From contig JAXRKP010000024.1 in NCBI GenBank assembly GCA_037039925.1, forward strand, positions 578,042 through 642,041: a stretch of 64,000 nucleotides of DNA. The letters run 5' to 3'. The position numbers and the translations under genes are program-made. The stretch comes from Doris montereyensis. Lineage: Eukaryota > Mollusca > Gastropoda > Nudibranchia > Dorididae. Below the pieces are notes generated by a model. That model ran no database searches. It saw only the letters and a program-made list of their open reading frames with translations, and had not been told where the DNA came from. Positions 33,101 through 44,240 of this stretch are shown here, piece by piece; position 1 is the first letter of the stretch, and each line of letters starts with the position of its first letter.

Positions 33101-36100
33101 AACAAACTGACAACAAACTTGTAAAACTGGAGTTTAAATTTAATTAAATACATGACTTAAGAATCAAAATTCATTTCGATTCAAGAAGATATATTAAATT
33201 AAAAATTGTGTTGAATCTAACCATAAAATTTTGTCATTGTCAATTATAGTCAGTTATTATGAAGAAGGACAGACTTATACTACTTATGTTATGCACGTTT
33301 TTTCCAGCATCCCATCAAATATCCTGTATGGATCCATGTAGACGTACTACAAGGACCCTTTGGCAATGAGCCCATAATTGATTATAATCGCTTCTTCCAG
33401 CATGTGAAACGCCTTTTCCCAAAGTAAGTTAGTTGAATGCATGTGATATTCTGTTTTAAGTTTTGAGAATTTCTTTCATGGGATCTGACTAATTGTCATA
33501 ATGTAAGCTTTCAACTTTCATGCTGTATCAAGTTTTTATCTTGGACACTTAACATTATATTAGAAGACAATAAAAAACTTATTGGTTCATTTAATAGTTG
33601 ATTATCCCCATGGTCCAAATGGATTACCAGTTGTGGTCTAAAGCATATGAGCACAAACTAAGCAAGAAGCATAAAGATTTAAACTTTACAAAGAAACTTG
33701 AGTAAATGTATGACCAATAGAGAAAAGAAGCAGTCCCTAAACTATATAAAGATAGATGGTGGTTAAATTCTATCTAAGAGTTGCTATAACATACAGTCAA
33801 TCTTGACGATTTTCATAATTTTTAGTGTCCAGTGTTTGCAAGATTTAACCATGACCACAATTACAATGAAAGGATCTTCTTTTGCATGTGTAAAATTATG
33901 TATGTTTATTAATGAATTTAAGACTTCTCAATTCTCCAGATTTCACTTTAACAAAATAAATTGACGAAGAACTAGAAAAAAGGAGAAAGCTCTCTTTGTT
34001 GAGTGAGTGCCTATAAATATAGCAACAAAGTCATTTCAGTTTATCGCAAGTTTAATTACAAAGACAAGGGGAAAAACAATCAGTTTTCTTTTCTTTTAAT
34101 TTATTGCTATTTTTGTTTAAGCAGCATCTACTAAATATATCTATGTATATAAAAATGGGTCCAAAGTTGTACTCATGCACAAATGCATTGTCACTGGCTG
34201 TTTATTGTCATACATACCCATATATAAATATTCACATTTATTTATTAAATTACAGGTGTACTCTTTCCTTGGGTTGGACGACTGGCACTCACACTGATTT
34301 GACACAATCTGCATATACATGGAAAATGGTGTGGGACATGCTGGAAATTGTGCAAAAATTGGATATTTCTGATCAACTCATTGTGTTTCAGGTTAGTTGA
34401 TTGTTTTCTTGTGACAATAATATCTTCTCTTAAGTCTGTCCACCTAAAGCAAAACATTTGGAGACCACACTCATAGTGTATGGTGTGTTATATGGTTGGG
34501 TATCATGGAATGCTGTAGCGTATATTTTATATTGTAATGCAATGGTTGTAGTTTATATTTATATTGTAATGCAATGGTAATATAGAAATATTTTTCCGTT
34601 ATCTAAAAAATTATGCTTTGGCATTTGAATTAGATAAGATTAAATAAAATAAGATAAGGCATTTAAGTTAAAGGTGTATTGCTTGCTTTTAAGATGGGAT
34701 AAAACTCAAAGATCGGATACATTGGTCTCTGCCGAAGAGGCCGCCGGCTAAGAGGCCGCTTTTTCCGTAACAAAATTTGTCCTTTTTAAGTATCATGTCT
34801 AAGAGATCACTCTAAAAATCTTCAGTCTGGCTAAAAGGCCAGTTTTTCTTTCATCGTAAGCCGACATGGTCTGCTAAACTCAATACAATAAAATGAAAAT
34901 TCGAATCCAGATTTGCATTTTCATGTTCCCATCTATCTGGAACATGTCATTGTAGATCTACATTGTGTTATCGGCCTAGAAAATACTAGGATCTTTGCTA
35001 GCCACTCCTAGACAGTATCAGAATCTTTGATTTTGACGCTAGACACTCAACATATTATGAACGAGACGATTTTCTTCTACAGTTTGCTTGCTGACCTGTC
35101 ATTGGAACATCTTGGCAGATCACATGTGCCATCATATTGATGTGAACTTGAAGCACATTTTTATTGATAAAGGGCCAATGACTACCTGGATTTAAACTGA
35201 ATTAGGTCTAATCGTTTGATGCACTGGCTACCTAGTGTTGTGATTAATGGAAACAGAGAAGAGGAATAACATTTTCAAGGAAGTACACTGATTCGTTCCC
35301 CTTAAACTTTCGTATAAGTTATCTTCCCTCTTGTTTTGACTCTGAGTTCTAGGCCTAAAGATCTGACCGATAAACATTACATAATGAATGATTATCCAGG
35401 CAACACCCTGTGAATTTGCCTAAGAGGTCGCATTTGTTGCCTCTCAAGGACCGGCATCTTAGGTAAAGACCACTGTATAAGCTTGGTGTGATAAATTAAT
35501 GTATTACAATTATATAAACAAGTGTATGGGTAATGATATTTTGTGTGCACAAAATGTTTTTGTAAGTTATCTTGTGATATATCAAACCAAGGCTCTAGTG
35601 TTGAGATAGCATTAGTGTGTGTACAGTAACACCCAAGGGGTCTGATGTAGTTTGCATTATAAATATTGTTTTTAATGCAATATTCAATCTTTACTGAAGA
35701 AAAACACTTTATTTATACAGAATTGCCTTCTTCTTTGTTCTAATTCATACTCAAAGACTTGTCCATTTAATTCCCCCAACAATTCTAAAAAAACAGACAG
35801 AAACAAATAAAGACACTCTTTCTCAGCTTTGACAGGTCTGAAAATGGAGAGTTAAATTGGTGTCAGCTTACCTTGAGCATAGAGATGAAAGGATTTTATG
35901 ACTCAATTGTTTTGTTTTAAAACACATTTCCGGTTATTTTGAGTGAACAGAATTTAAGTAGACCTTTGGGGGGGGGGATTAAGCAATCTTCGTAGACCAA
36001 ATCACATCTTGTGTAGGCAGAGTATGCAGCTTTGGACGTGACCATTCAAATTTTTTACTGCCTCACAAAATTTGCTAATACTGCCTAACAGCAATAATAA

Positions 36101-37070
36101 TAGTAATAGATGCATTTATATTGCGCCATTCACCTATAATTAGTCTCATGGCACTTTACATTCTTAAGACAATAAAGAAACATAATCAATACATTTGAAA
36201 AATTGAAACATACCATAAAATGACAATAAATGACAATAAAATAGGCACTGAGATTTAAAATTTCATTTGAAGAGGAAGTGTCACAAGAGGTAATGTTCGA
36301 TGAAATACAGTGTAAAAGTATTATTTATCACATTTGTTAATCCTTTCTCTGCCCAGGAGATCTAACATGGCAATGCAAAGAGAAACTGACGGTTTACATT
36401 CTGAATGATGTTATTAAAACATTATGCAAGTGTTTTATGCAGTTATGTCCCTTAGACAAATCAACAAGCCTACTGAAACATGTCATGTCATAAGCCGGGA
36501 AATTCTACTGGCACATGGCGTATAGCATGCGTGTTGCAGTCTGGCCCGAACCCAGATTTTCGGGCTCAAGGCTGTGAAGGGTTTAAAAAGATAAGTTTTC
36601 GGGAAGACTTGAAGGAATTTAAAGCATTCATGTCTTCAAGATCGTCTGGCAGACCATTCTACATCATTGGGCCATAGCTTGAAAATCACTATGTCCCCAT
36701 TCGATTTCAATCTTGTTTTGATACGAGAAGGGTTGCCAAAATACAAAAGTTGTCTTGTGTTGACTAAGAATGAATATCACACACTATTTTTTAAACATGA
36801 ACTGCATGGCCGCTAGTTTGTCTTTGCATAGAACTGTGCAAGGACGATTAATTCATTTTGTTTATGACACACTTTCGTAGATGGACCATATTTTTCATGC
36901 TTTATGAAAGACTTATCACATGCTAATTTTAGTCAAAGCTGATGATATTTTGATCACTAGTGTCCATTTTCCTATTGTGAGGATTGTCCTTTCAATTGTT
37001 TGCATTGACATTTCATTTCAATTTACTCTTAATCAACCAGTCAGATAATTAAGGTAATCAACATTAATAC

Positions 37071-37157
<87 letters not shown>

Positions 37158-40100
37158 TATTATTATTATTATTATTATTATTAGTAGTAGTATTATTGTT
37201 ATTACTATTATTTCTTTCTTTCTTTCTTTATCAGTTCTCATTCTACCCTTCGGTGTATGAGTTCAGATGCCCGAGATGATCTTTCTCCAGGATGCCCTGT
37301 TTTGGCATTTTCTATTTCCTTCCAAAAAAAGTTAAATTTATATGCTTCAATGCCTCTATATCTTCTTCCCACTTTTTCTGAGGTCTGCCTTTTTATCTTT
37401 TACCTGGGCTTTATCACTGTATATACTCATTTAGCTTTTCTATTGTCATTCATTCTGTTTACATGCCCAAACCATCTCAATCGATTTACTTCTATCTTAG
37501 TTTTTATGTCATCTGCTTTGGTTGTGTTTCTGATTTTGTCTCTTTTAGTTTTTCCTACTACTATTTTTAGATATTTCATTTCAGCTACCTGTACTCTACT
37601 GTATTCTCTACTGTCTAAGGTCCAGGTTTCGCTGCCATAGAAGAGAGTAGGACAATAAACTGTATTGTATACTGCCATTTTGGTTTTTTGTTGACAATTC
37701 TTGCTTACGTACAAATGCCTTTCCTAGATGGTTATATATTGCACTTGCCTTTTGGACTCTCTGGCTGATTTCTTCTCTTTGTTTTCCCTCTGAGTTAATC
37801 ATTACTCCTAGGTAATTGTAGCTTTGAACTTGTTCTAAATTCTCCTTGTCCAATTTAAGATTTTGTGTTTTAGCTTCTCTAGTCACTTGCATTGTTTTGG
37901 TTTTCTTTGCATTTACTCTCATTCCTCTTTTATTTAGTTGTTGATATTCGACTGAAGGTTACTTTCTGATTTTCCAAACATATAACTAAATCATCGGCAA
38001 ATGAAAGCATTGATACATTTACTGGTTTGAGCTTCCATATACCTACATTCATTTTCTTCATTTTTGAGGATGCCTTTGCGACTGAATCCATAAATGTGAT
38101 AAACAAAAGAGGCCTTAAGATACAACTCTGTCTTACTCCTATATCTATATCAAATTCTGCAGATATGTTTCCAGTTACTCTCACTGCACATGTTGGTTTA
38201 TTGTAAAAACTTTTAATGGCTTCTATTGAATTTTTGCATTGTGTTCTTTTAAGGAATGCCATAGTTTGTCCCTCCTCACAGTGTCAAATGTCTTTTTGAA
38301 GTCAATAAAACACAGGTGCAAGTCAATGTTTCTCTCAAAGAATTTTTCTATTATTTGTCTAATTGTAAATATGTGGTCTTGTACACTTCTTTCTGGTCTA
38401 AATCCACTCTGATGCTCTTCAATCTGATCCTCTACTCTTTTCCTTGGTTTCATTTCCAGTATCCTGGTACTGGTATATATTTTTCCTGAAACGCTAAGTA
38501 GTGATATCCTCTATAGTTTAAGCATACCATAGTTGATCCTTTCTTATGTATTGGTACTACCGTTCCCTTTTTCCAGTCGTCTGGCACCTGTTTGGACTTC
38601 CATCCTTGTTGGCATGTTGCATTTCTGGATAAACTTGACCTGCCCCTGGGGCTTTTCCTAATTTCACTTTTCTTATAGCTGTTTGGATTTCTTCTAAGTA
38701 TTAATATATCTCCATTTTCAGCTGTCTCCTCTGGATTATTTGTTACTCTTACTAACTGATCTTTACTCCTTGTTCTGGAGGGATTATGTAATTGGTGAAA
38801 ATGCTTTCTCCATGTTTCCATGATTTTGCTGTCTTCTTTTATTATTTCTCCTTCGGCATTCTTAATTTGTCGTATTGGGCATGCTTTGGTCTTTCTCAAG
38901 CTCTTCATCGCCTCCCAGAACAGCTTTTGATTTCCTTGATAGCTTTCTTGAAGTCTTTGTCCAAACTCTTCCCATTGTTCCTGTTTTTCTTTCGTAACTT
39001 CCTCTTTGGCGATAATTCTTTTATTCACATAATCTATCCTATCCTATGGTCTCTTTGTTTGCAAGTATTTCTTCCAGGCATCCTTCTTTTCTTTGATCTT
39101 AGTCTTGACATTCTCATTCCACCATGCTGTTCTTTTCCTATCTCCTTTAATTTGTTTCATACCACAGACCTCTTCAGTACAACTGAGGAGTGTTTCTTTA
39201 TACATCTGCCACTTTTCTTCTACTTCTATTGTGCTATCATTCAGATCCATCTGTCTTTCACTGATAAATCTTTTTATCTTAGATTGGTATACCTGTTTTA
39301 ATATTGGTTTATTTAGTTCCTCTATTTTGAGTTTAGTAGCTTTCTTCTCTTTCCTTTTCTGTTTGTTTTCTTCAGTCAGTAATTTCATTTTGGCAATCAC
39401 TGGGTGATGATTACTAAATGTTGCTGCTCCTCTGTTTACTCTTGCATCCAATGGACTGTAAAAAAGGGAGCTGCTAACTATTATGTAGTCTATGATTGAC
39501 TTTTCACACCTATCTTCATTTACTCTTGTATATTTTGGTTATCTTTATGAGGAAAAAAGGTGTTGGCTATTTTCATGTTATTCTTTTGGCAAAACTCTAT
39601 TAGTCTCTCTCCATTTGGAGAAGTTGTTGTCTCTTCTTCTTTACCTATTACTGCTCTTGACATTTCTACATTGTTGCCTACTCTAGCGTTTAAATCTCCT
39701 AAAAGCGTTAGTTCCTGTTTGGGTTTAAGATTCTCTGCAGCTATTTGTTAAGCGTTTTCGAAGATATCTTTTTCTTCTTTAGTTGCGTCTTCATTTGGTC
39801 CATAAGCTATTAATAATTAATTTCTCTTCCTTTTGGTTTAATATTTACCTCTAATAGCCGTGGGCTTACAAATTTCCAACTTTCTAGTAGCTGTTCATGT
39901 CTTTTATGCACTAGGAGGCCTATTCCTGCTGTAGCTCTATCTTTGACATCTATTCCTGAGAAGATTAAGATATGATTCGGTCCTACATTTTCTATTCCTT
40001 GTCCTTTTTTCTTTGTTTTTGTAATGGCCAAAATATCTGCTTTGAATTTTTCCATTCCTTCAACTTATTCTAACTCTTTTCCATTTATTACCCTAACATT

Positions 40101-41525
40101 CCATGTTCCAAAAATCACAATCCCTATTAATTTCCAAATTCGTCTTGAAAGATCAAGCCGGTTATATGCATTTATTTCTCTGAATCAATTTGGTTTTGGA
40201 TAAGCAGGGGATTAGCCCAGTGTACCCTAGGTAGATGGTAGAACTGCCACCTTGAGGCCCCCTACCAGGCCTTGTTATTTTCTGTCAGGGTTAACTCCCT
40301 TAGCCTTTAGTCATTCAGACCAGCCTGCAAGGCAGCAGGTTGTTATTTTTTTGGTCATGGTTAACTCCCTTAGCCTTTGGTCAGTCAAGACCAACTTGCA
40401 AGACAGCAGGTTGTTTTCTGTCAGGGTTAACTCCCTTAGCCTTTGGTCAGCCAAGACCCGTCTGTATGGCAGCAGGGAGACTCGTGGAGGGCGGGATCAT
40501 CTACTCTCTGTACAGGTGCTTACCTGTCCATTGTCTGGATTATTATTATTACTACTATTATTAATATTGTTGTATTATTATTATTATTATTATTCTTATT
40601 CTTATTATTATTGTCATCATCATCTTCATCATTATCATCAAAGAATTTTTGTAATATTCTCAGGCTCGACTTTCTTTGATTCACAACTCTGTACCTCAGC
40701 TGAAGTGGTTGTGTGACAATGTGCCGCAGTCCAGTTTAATGATTTGGCATGAAGATGGAGATGAGGTGATACAGGAAGATCTTATGTACGTTTCCTACAG
40801 GTTTCCCCCACACTCTGTATTCTTTGACCTCAATCATCAGAGATTTTCAACTTTCCTGAGTCAGTACAGGCATTTTTCAAAGGATAAGGTGGATCATTAT
40901 GTGCTTAAACGGGATGAAGTTATGTTCAAGCCTGGAGCATGGTTAAAAATGGGATTTCATTCTCAGATGAACTCACTCCTTGCTAGTACAGAGGCCATCG
41001 TTTTAGGCGAGCGTTTCACCTATATCATATCAAAAGGCAAATACTCACCAACATCTGAAGTGTATATACAAGGCAGAGTACAATTTTTTCAATCGCAAAG
41101 ACAGAGAGGCTGAGGCATTTCACTCAGGACTGAGCATATATGTTCGGCCTACTGATTACAGTAATTTTGATAATCTTGTCGGTATCCGTTGCTTTCTTGG
41201 TGCAGATGGGGAGTTTGAAATCTCAGGCAGCAATCTTCCAGAGAGCGTATCAAATTTCAGGAAAACTGCTCGTGTTACAATGACATCGGCTAATTGCTAC
41301 AGGTTCAAAATCATAAACGATAAGACAAAAATCCATTTCTGGGTTGGCGCAACCCATGACTGTACCACCCTTGAAAGTGTGGGGGATACAGAACTCAATT
41401 TAGAATTAGTTGCTGATGTGCCTAAGATGTTGTTTACTAGTGAACAGCAGCCCTTTATTTTGAAAACAGAGGATACAAATAGACAGGCACTCATAGACGA
41501 ATTGAGTATAAAACATAATGTGTAA
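30023..41525 (+). CDS. FAM151 / menorin-type protein, six coding exons
   Basis: Exons: 30023-30155, 31789-31944, 32729-32955, 33308-33423, 34256-34391, 40664-41525; all GT-AG and phase-compatible. About 542 residues. Residues 1-45 hold a membrane anchor (YVIIQVIFFVLFVYIWYIL), so a type II membrane or secreted protein is expected. The FAM151 (DUF2181) domain follows: INWARRANS, IAGDVILEG, IMAHP, LKEWLYEV, GIKLHLHS, YPVWIHVDVLQGPFGNEPII and LSLGWTTG, then LMIWHEDGD and VFFDLNHQRF. C. elegans menorin (MNR-1) patterns dendrites and vertebrate FAM151B acts in photoreceptors. The last 200 or so residues form a domain I do not recognise. The fold is thought to resemble glycerophosphodiesterases. One extra T near 41084 breaks the last exon. 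Intron 5 hosts a LINE. Confidence 0.9.
30156..31788 (+). other. Intron 1 of the FAM151-type gene
   Basis: It holds SINE family 1 fragments (30852-30949 minus strand, 31108-31139 plus strand tail) and otherwise nothing that I can support. Introns 2 to 4 (31945-32728, 32956-33307, 33424-34255) contain no recognised feature. Confidence 0.5.
30852..30949 (-). mobile_element. SINE family 1 head fragment
   Basis: The reverse complement reads AGTGTCGATGGCCAAGCGAT, TAGACTGCCGGACTC and AGTTTGAATCC, the tRNA-like head of SINE family 1. Only about 100 bp remain. A plus-strand tail fragment of the same family (GGCCGTAACGACCTTGAAGG) is at 31108-31139. Confidence 0.75.
31789..31944 (+). CDS. FAM151-type gene, exon 2
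   Basis: The exon reads GFIPKFLLPRMPFLNVGPDV, then INWARRANSLQTVKEAMK. Human FAM151B has ITWYHAANHKAQTNEALK at the same place. The acceptor is TTCCCAG and the donor AAAG|GTGAAA; 156 nt, in frame. Confidence 0.85.
32729..32955 (+). CDS. FAM151-type gene, exon 3
   Basis: The exon reads DEKIHMIAGDVILEGQGTQS, LKPIMAHP, TLKEWLYEV, GIKLHLHSKESIEISLQIL. In human FAM151B, as I recall it, the corresponding motifs are HMIEADVLL and GIKLDFKS. The Glu of E-x-D and the Asp of KLDFK are therefore replaced here (A-G-D and KLHLH). Confidence 0.92.
33308..33423 (+). CDS. FAM151-type gene, exon 4
   Basis: The exon reads HPIKYPVWIHVDVLQGPFGN, EPIIDYNRFFQHVKRLFP, matching human RPVWLNADILPGPNGS...DAKPFLDTVISFFP. 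The acceptor is TTTTTCCAG and the donor AA|GTAAGT; phases fit. Confidence 0.92.
34256..34391 (+). CDS. FAM151-type gene, exon 5
   Basis: The exon reads CTLSLGWTTGTHTDLTQSAY then TWKMVWDMLEIVQKL; human has VTFSLGWTTGWHPEKVNEGYSWTMVKEM. The SLGWTTG block is the family hallmark. The donor is CAG|GTTAGT, followed by a 6.3-kb intron that carries a Tigger-like element, a LINE tail and LINE A. Confidence 0.93.
34516..34578. repeat. 31-bp tandem duplication
   Basis: Two units end TATATTGTAATGCAATGG in FAM151 intron 5. Confidence 0.7.
34720..35475. mobile_element. Tigger/pogo-like non-autonomous DNA transposon, 756 bp
   Basis: The left end CATTGGTCTCTGCCGAAGAGG pairs with the reverse complement of the right end CAGTGGTCTTTACCTAAGATG. 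TA flanks both ends (34718-34719 and 35476-35477). Subterminal AAGAGGCCG/TAAAAGGCC words repeat. No transposase frame is seen. Confidence 0.78.
36085..36700 (-). mobile_element. Possible LINE 3' fragment, minus strand
   Basis: On the minus strand the segment ends ...TGGCGCAATATAAATGCATC followed by TATTACTATTATTATT, the kind of 3' tail seen at 14300-14362. The coding part is not recognisable, so this is tentative. Confidence 0.4.
37066..37210. repeat. (ATT)n microsatellite
   Basis: About 45 trimer units with rare interruptions (ACT, TAGTAG) directly abut the 3' end of LINE A. A related imperfect (TTA)n tract lies on the other side of the LINE at 40539-40640. Confidence 0.93.
37211..40538 (-). 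mobile_element. LINE family A, most complete copy, in FAM151 intron 5
   Basis: 3.3 kb, antisense to the host gene. From its 5' end: three monomers (40478-40267); endonuclease (40055-39810, ADILAITKTKKKGQGIENVG); linker (39451-39044); RT from 39028 (WKKGTVVPIHKKGSTMVCLN, QSGFRPERSVQDHIFTIRQI, LCFIDFKKTFD, GVRQSCILRPLLF, then the active-site box SFADDLV near 37995); C-terminal module 37922-37427 (RLRWFGHVNRMND); 3' end (GATAAAGAAAGAAAGAAAG on its strand) at 37211. Several frameshifts make it inactive. FADD instead of YADD is common in non-LTR RTs. The clade is probably RTE-like, not proven. Confidence 0.92.
40267..40478 (-). repeat. LINE A 5' monomers, three units
   Basis: Three units of 60-72 bp, each containing GGTTAACTCCCTTAGCCTTT then GTCA(T/G)(T/C)CA(A/G)GACC and GCAGG. 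Units differ by small deletions. Confidence 0.85.
40539..40640. repeat. Imperfect (TTA)n tract
   Basis: A TTA-rich tract between the LINE A 5' end and exon 6 of the FAM151-type gene, grading into (TCA)n just ahead of the splice acceptor at 40661. Confidence 0.85.
40664..41525 (+). CDS. FAM151-type gene, exon 6 with novel C-terminal domain
   Basis: The acceptor is ATATTCTCAG. The first 70 codons finish the FAM151 domain (LIHNSVPQLKWLCDNVPQSS, VFFDLNHQRFSTFLSQ). About 215 residues then follow with no family that I recognise: KPGAWLKMGFHSQMNSLLAS, YVRPTDYSNFDNLVGIRCFL, FEISGSNLPESVSNFRKTAR, FWVGATHDCTTLE. The stop TAA is at 41523-41525. The exon is 862 nt where 861 would fit: a run of six T at 41084-41089 switches frame from GRVQFF to NRKDREAEAF. 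Confidence 0.87.
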
Positions 41526-41820
41526 AAATATCTTTTTTAAATTTGCCTGTATTGATTTGTTCATTTGAATACATGATATATGAATTCAGGGTGATGTAGA
41601 TGTAGCAAGGCAGTAATATGGGTGCAATTTTCTTTAGAAAATTTATTGACTTCTGTTGAGAAGAAAGTGCTGCTGAGTTACTAATCAGAATAACGCTATG
41701 TTCTGATGATGTGCCCAGTCTTATATAGCCACCGAAGCGACATTTGTTTCAAAAAGACTAGAACTTGTTAAATATTAAGATTTAGAATCATGATATTCTT
41801 AAAAGGTTATTAATAGATAC

Positions 41821-41848
41821 GCACACACACACACACACACACACACAA
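41821..41848. repeat. (CA)n microsatellite
   Basis: About 13 CA units just beyond the FAM151 stop codon. Confidence 0.9.
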
Positions 41849-44071
41849 TTATTGCCCTCTTCTTTTTGCACAATCCTTTATGTATGTTACACAATACATT
41901 AATAGTCGATGAAAGAATGATCATCAGAATGCTGCTGATATATCCCTCCAAATGATGGTACTATAATACCTAATCATTATGATTAGATATCGATATCATT
42001 TAATGTGTGCCTCCGTTATATAATGGATTAATTTCAAGAGTGAATGAGTGGGAATCCTGAACATTGTAACCTTGTTTTATATTTTGTTGTGTTCAGACCC
42101 TTTTGCTGTAAATTACATGTGAGGTTTCAAGGCTAATTGGAAATAACAGGTTTTAGCTGCAAAGCACAAAACCATACAATGTACTTTGATTTGCGATGGT
42201 ATGATAAAAGGTTAATGATAAAAAGAGACGAGCACATTTATGAAGAATAGGTTTCGTTGTTAAAAAAACCTGAAGTCTTCATCAATTAAATCATTGTTAC
42301 CTTATAAGTGAACTGCTGCAAATTGAGAGCAGAAATAAGAGGCATCAAGTGGTAATGCATGTAATAGAATCATTTTTGTCTATCTCAACTGGTAGAGATA
42401 CATGTATCTTGTTGTTACTGTTATAGTATCATTAATTTATCATTTGAAATGACAGTGTAAAGCATTAAATAGTTTTGATCATCATTCTCATATTGAGCTA
42501 CAAGAATTTAAGGCCTTTCATTGTTGACTAAACTAAATCTGTGAATGGATGACAACTTATTTAGGTTGTTTATTGTGATAAAAAAGATCTGATTTTCTTA
42601 TACTTGCTCATTTCGATTTGGCTCTTGAAAATCTTATGGAAGGAAAATAAGTGTAAAGTTTGTTCTTTTTTTCATCAGATAAGAATTCAAATATAACTTT
42701 GTGACAATTTATATATTCATTCATACATTACATCTAGTCTTTTTTTACGCAGCTGACTGTAATACAGATAAACTCATATTTGTAAAATCAAAGTCACATT
42801 CAATCTTCCTTTTGTTTGTCGTTGTAGATGTAATAGTGGTGTAACATCAACATGGCTATAACATCAGCACAGCTGGTCAGTTCTGTTTGATGTGTCTTGA
42901 CAAAAGCTCTCTTCATTTAAAAAAAAAAACTCTTTATTTCAATAACAGCTCTCATTTCAATGAAAATAAATATTGTTTGTTCCATACAATAACTTGCAGG
43001 AATCTGTTGTGATCATATTTTGTCTTATAGTGGGTGGTTGTTTTGCTGTTAAATGTAGCTAAGCTGATGTTACAGTGGCCATGCTGATGTCATAAGGGAA
43101 CTTTGGGACATTCCTTGGCATCTACCAATCAATATGTAGTTTACACAAATTGGGTCATATTCATTACAAGACGGACTTCTATTAAATATCTTCCAATGCC
43201 ATGGGATGATTTATTTACACATATAGGTTCCTTTCATTACACGACCTCTACTTCTGGTCCTTAGGTAGCTGTACTGACGTTACACCACTCTAGCTATATT
43301 TAGGGAAATAGGGGCTGAAAGTCATAGTTTGTAAAAAATATCCGTTTTCTTCTTCTTTTTGTTTGAATGACTTTTTGTGCTGTCAGCATCCAGGAGGGGG
43401 ACAGATTGCCTTTTAGCTTTCGTGGTTCGTTTTCTTTTCCTTCATGAATTATCTGAAGACTGCCAATTTCTTTCACGTCCTTGTTCATTTAGTTAGTTTT
43501 TTAAAGATTTTAATTGTCAGATTAAACGATTTCTTGCAAGAAAAAACAAGAATACCCAAGTTTTACCTGAAATTATTTAGTTTTGGATGTAACACTTAGC
43601 CCTATTGGACATGGCACTAAAAATTGTGAAACCCATGTAGTTTCAGGCAATTCAATTTATTTCAATTTACAGATTCTGTAACAAATTCAAATTTGTATTA
43701 TTTCATTTGATTATAAGTGTTTATATTATATGCTTACTTTGTTAATTTTTGCATACTTGACAATATCGCGATTATATACAATACATGTTCTTGTATTACT
43801 ATTATTCTTTAAATATTTTCATCATCAGTGTTAATATTGCATTTGCTTGTCAGTGTCAGAAATGTGAGTTCTTTACGCAAGTCATTGATGATGCTATTTG
43901 ATGAAATGATTGAAGTCAATCATTATCTGACACTTGTGCTCACCCGTGTATGGAAAGATCAAAGCACACTTACGTATTTTAGCTTCAGGGAAGTGATTTA
44001 ATCATTTAAAGTTTTAAGAAAAGGAGGCAGTTTTCAGATTAAGAATTATCTGAGACCCGTATGACTTGTAT

Positions 44072-44240
44072 GGCATCAGTGGCCAAGTGGTTAGGTTGCC
44101 GGACTGGGGATCATGAAGTCCTGAGGTTAATCCCCAGGAAAGCTAGGTCCGACGTTACGTTTCTTGGGAAAAACACTCAACATGCATTTTCCCCACTCAA
44201 CCCAGGTGCACAAGCACTGGCTCGAGAGTAAAACTCTATT
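44072..44240 (+). mobile_element. tRNA-derived SINE, family 1, 3' truncated
   Basis: The head is GGCATCAGTGGCCAAGTGGT, then GGACTGGGGATCATGA, and the body TTCTTGGGAAAAACACTCAA. It lacks the CCTTGAAGGAA tail. Confidence 0.82.

Noticed and set aside
37041..37241. Poly-Ile minus-strand frame
   Set aside because: Translation of the (ATT)n microsatellite.
38792..39407. Long plus-strand open frames rich in Phe, Leu and Ser
   Set aside because: They are antisense to the LINE A linker and RT; the hydrophobic look comes from reading a Lys-rich frame backwards.
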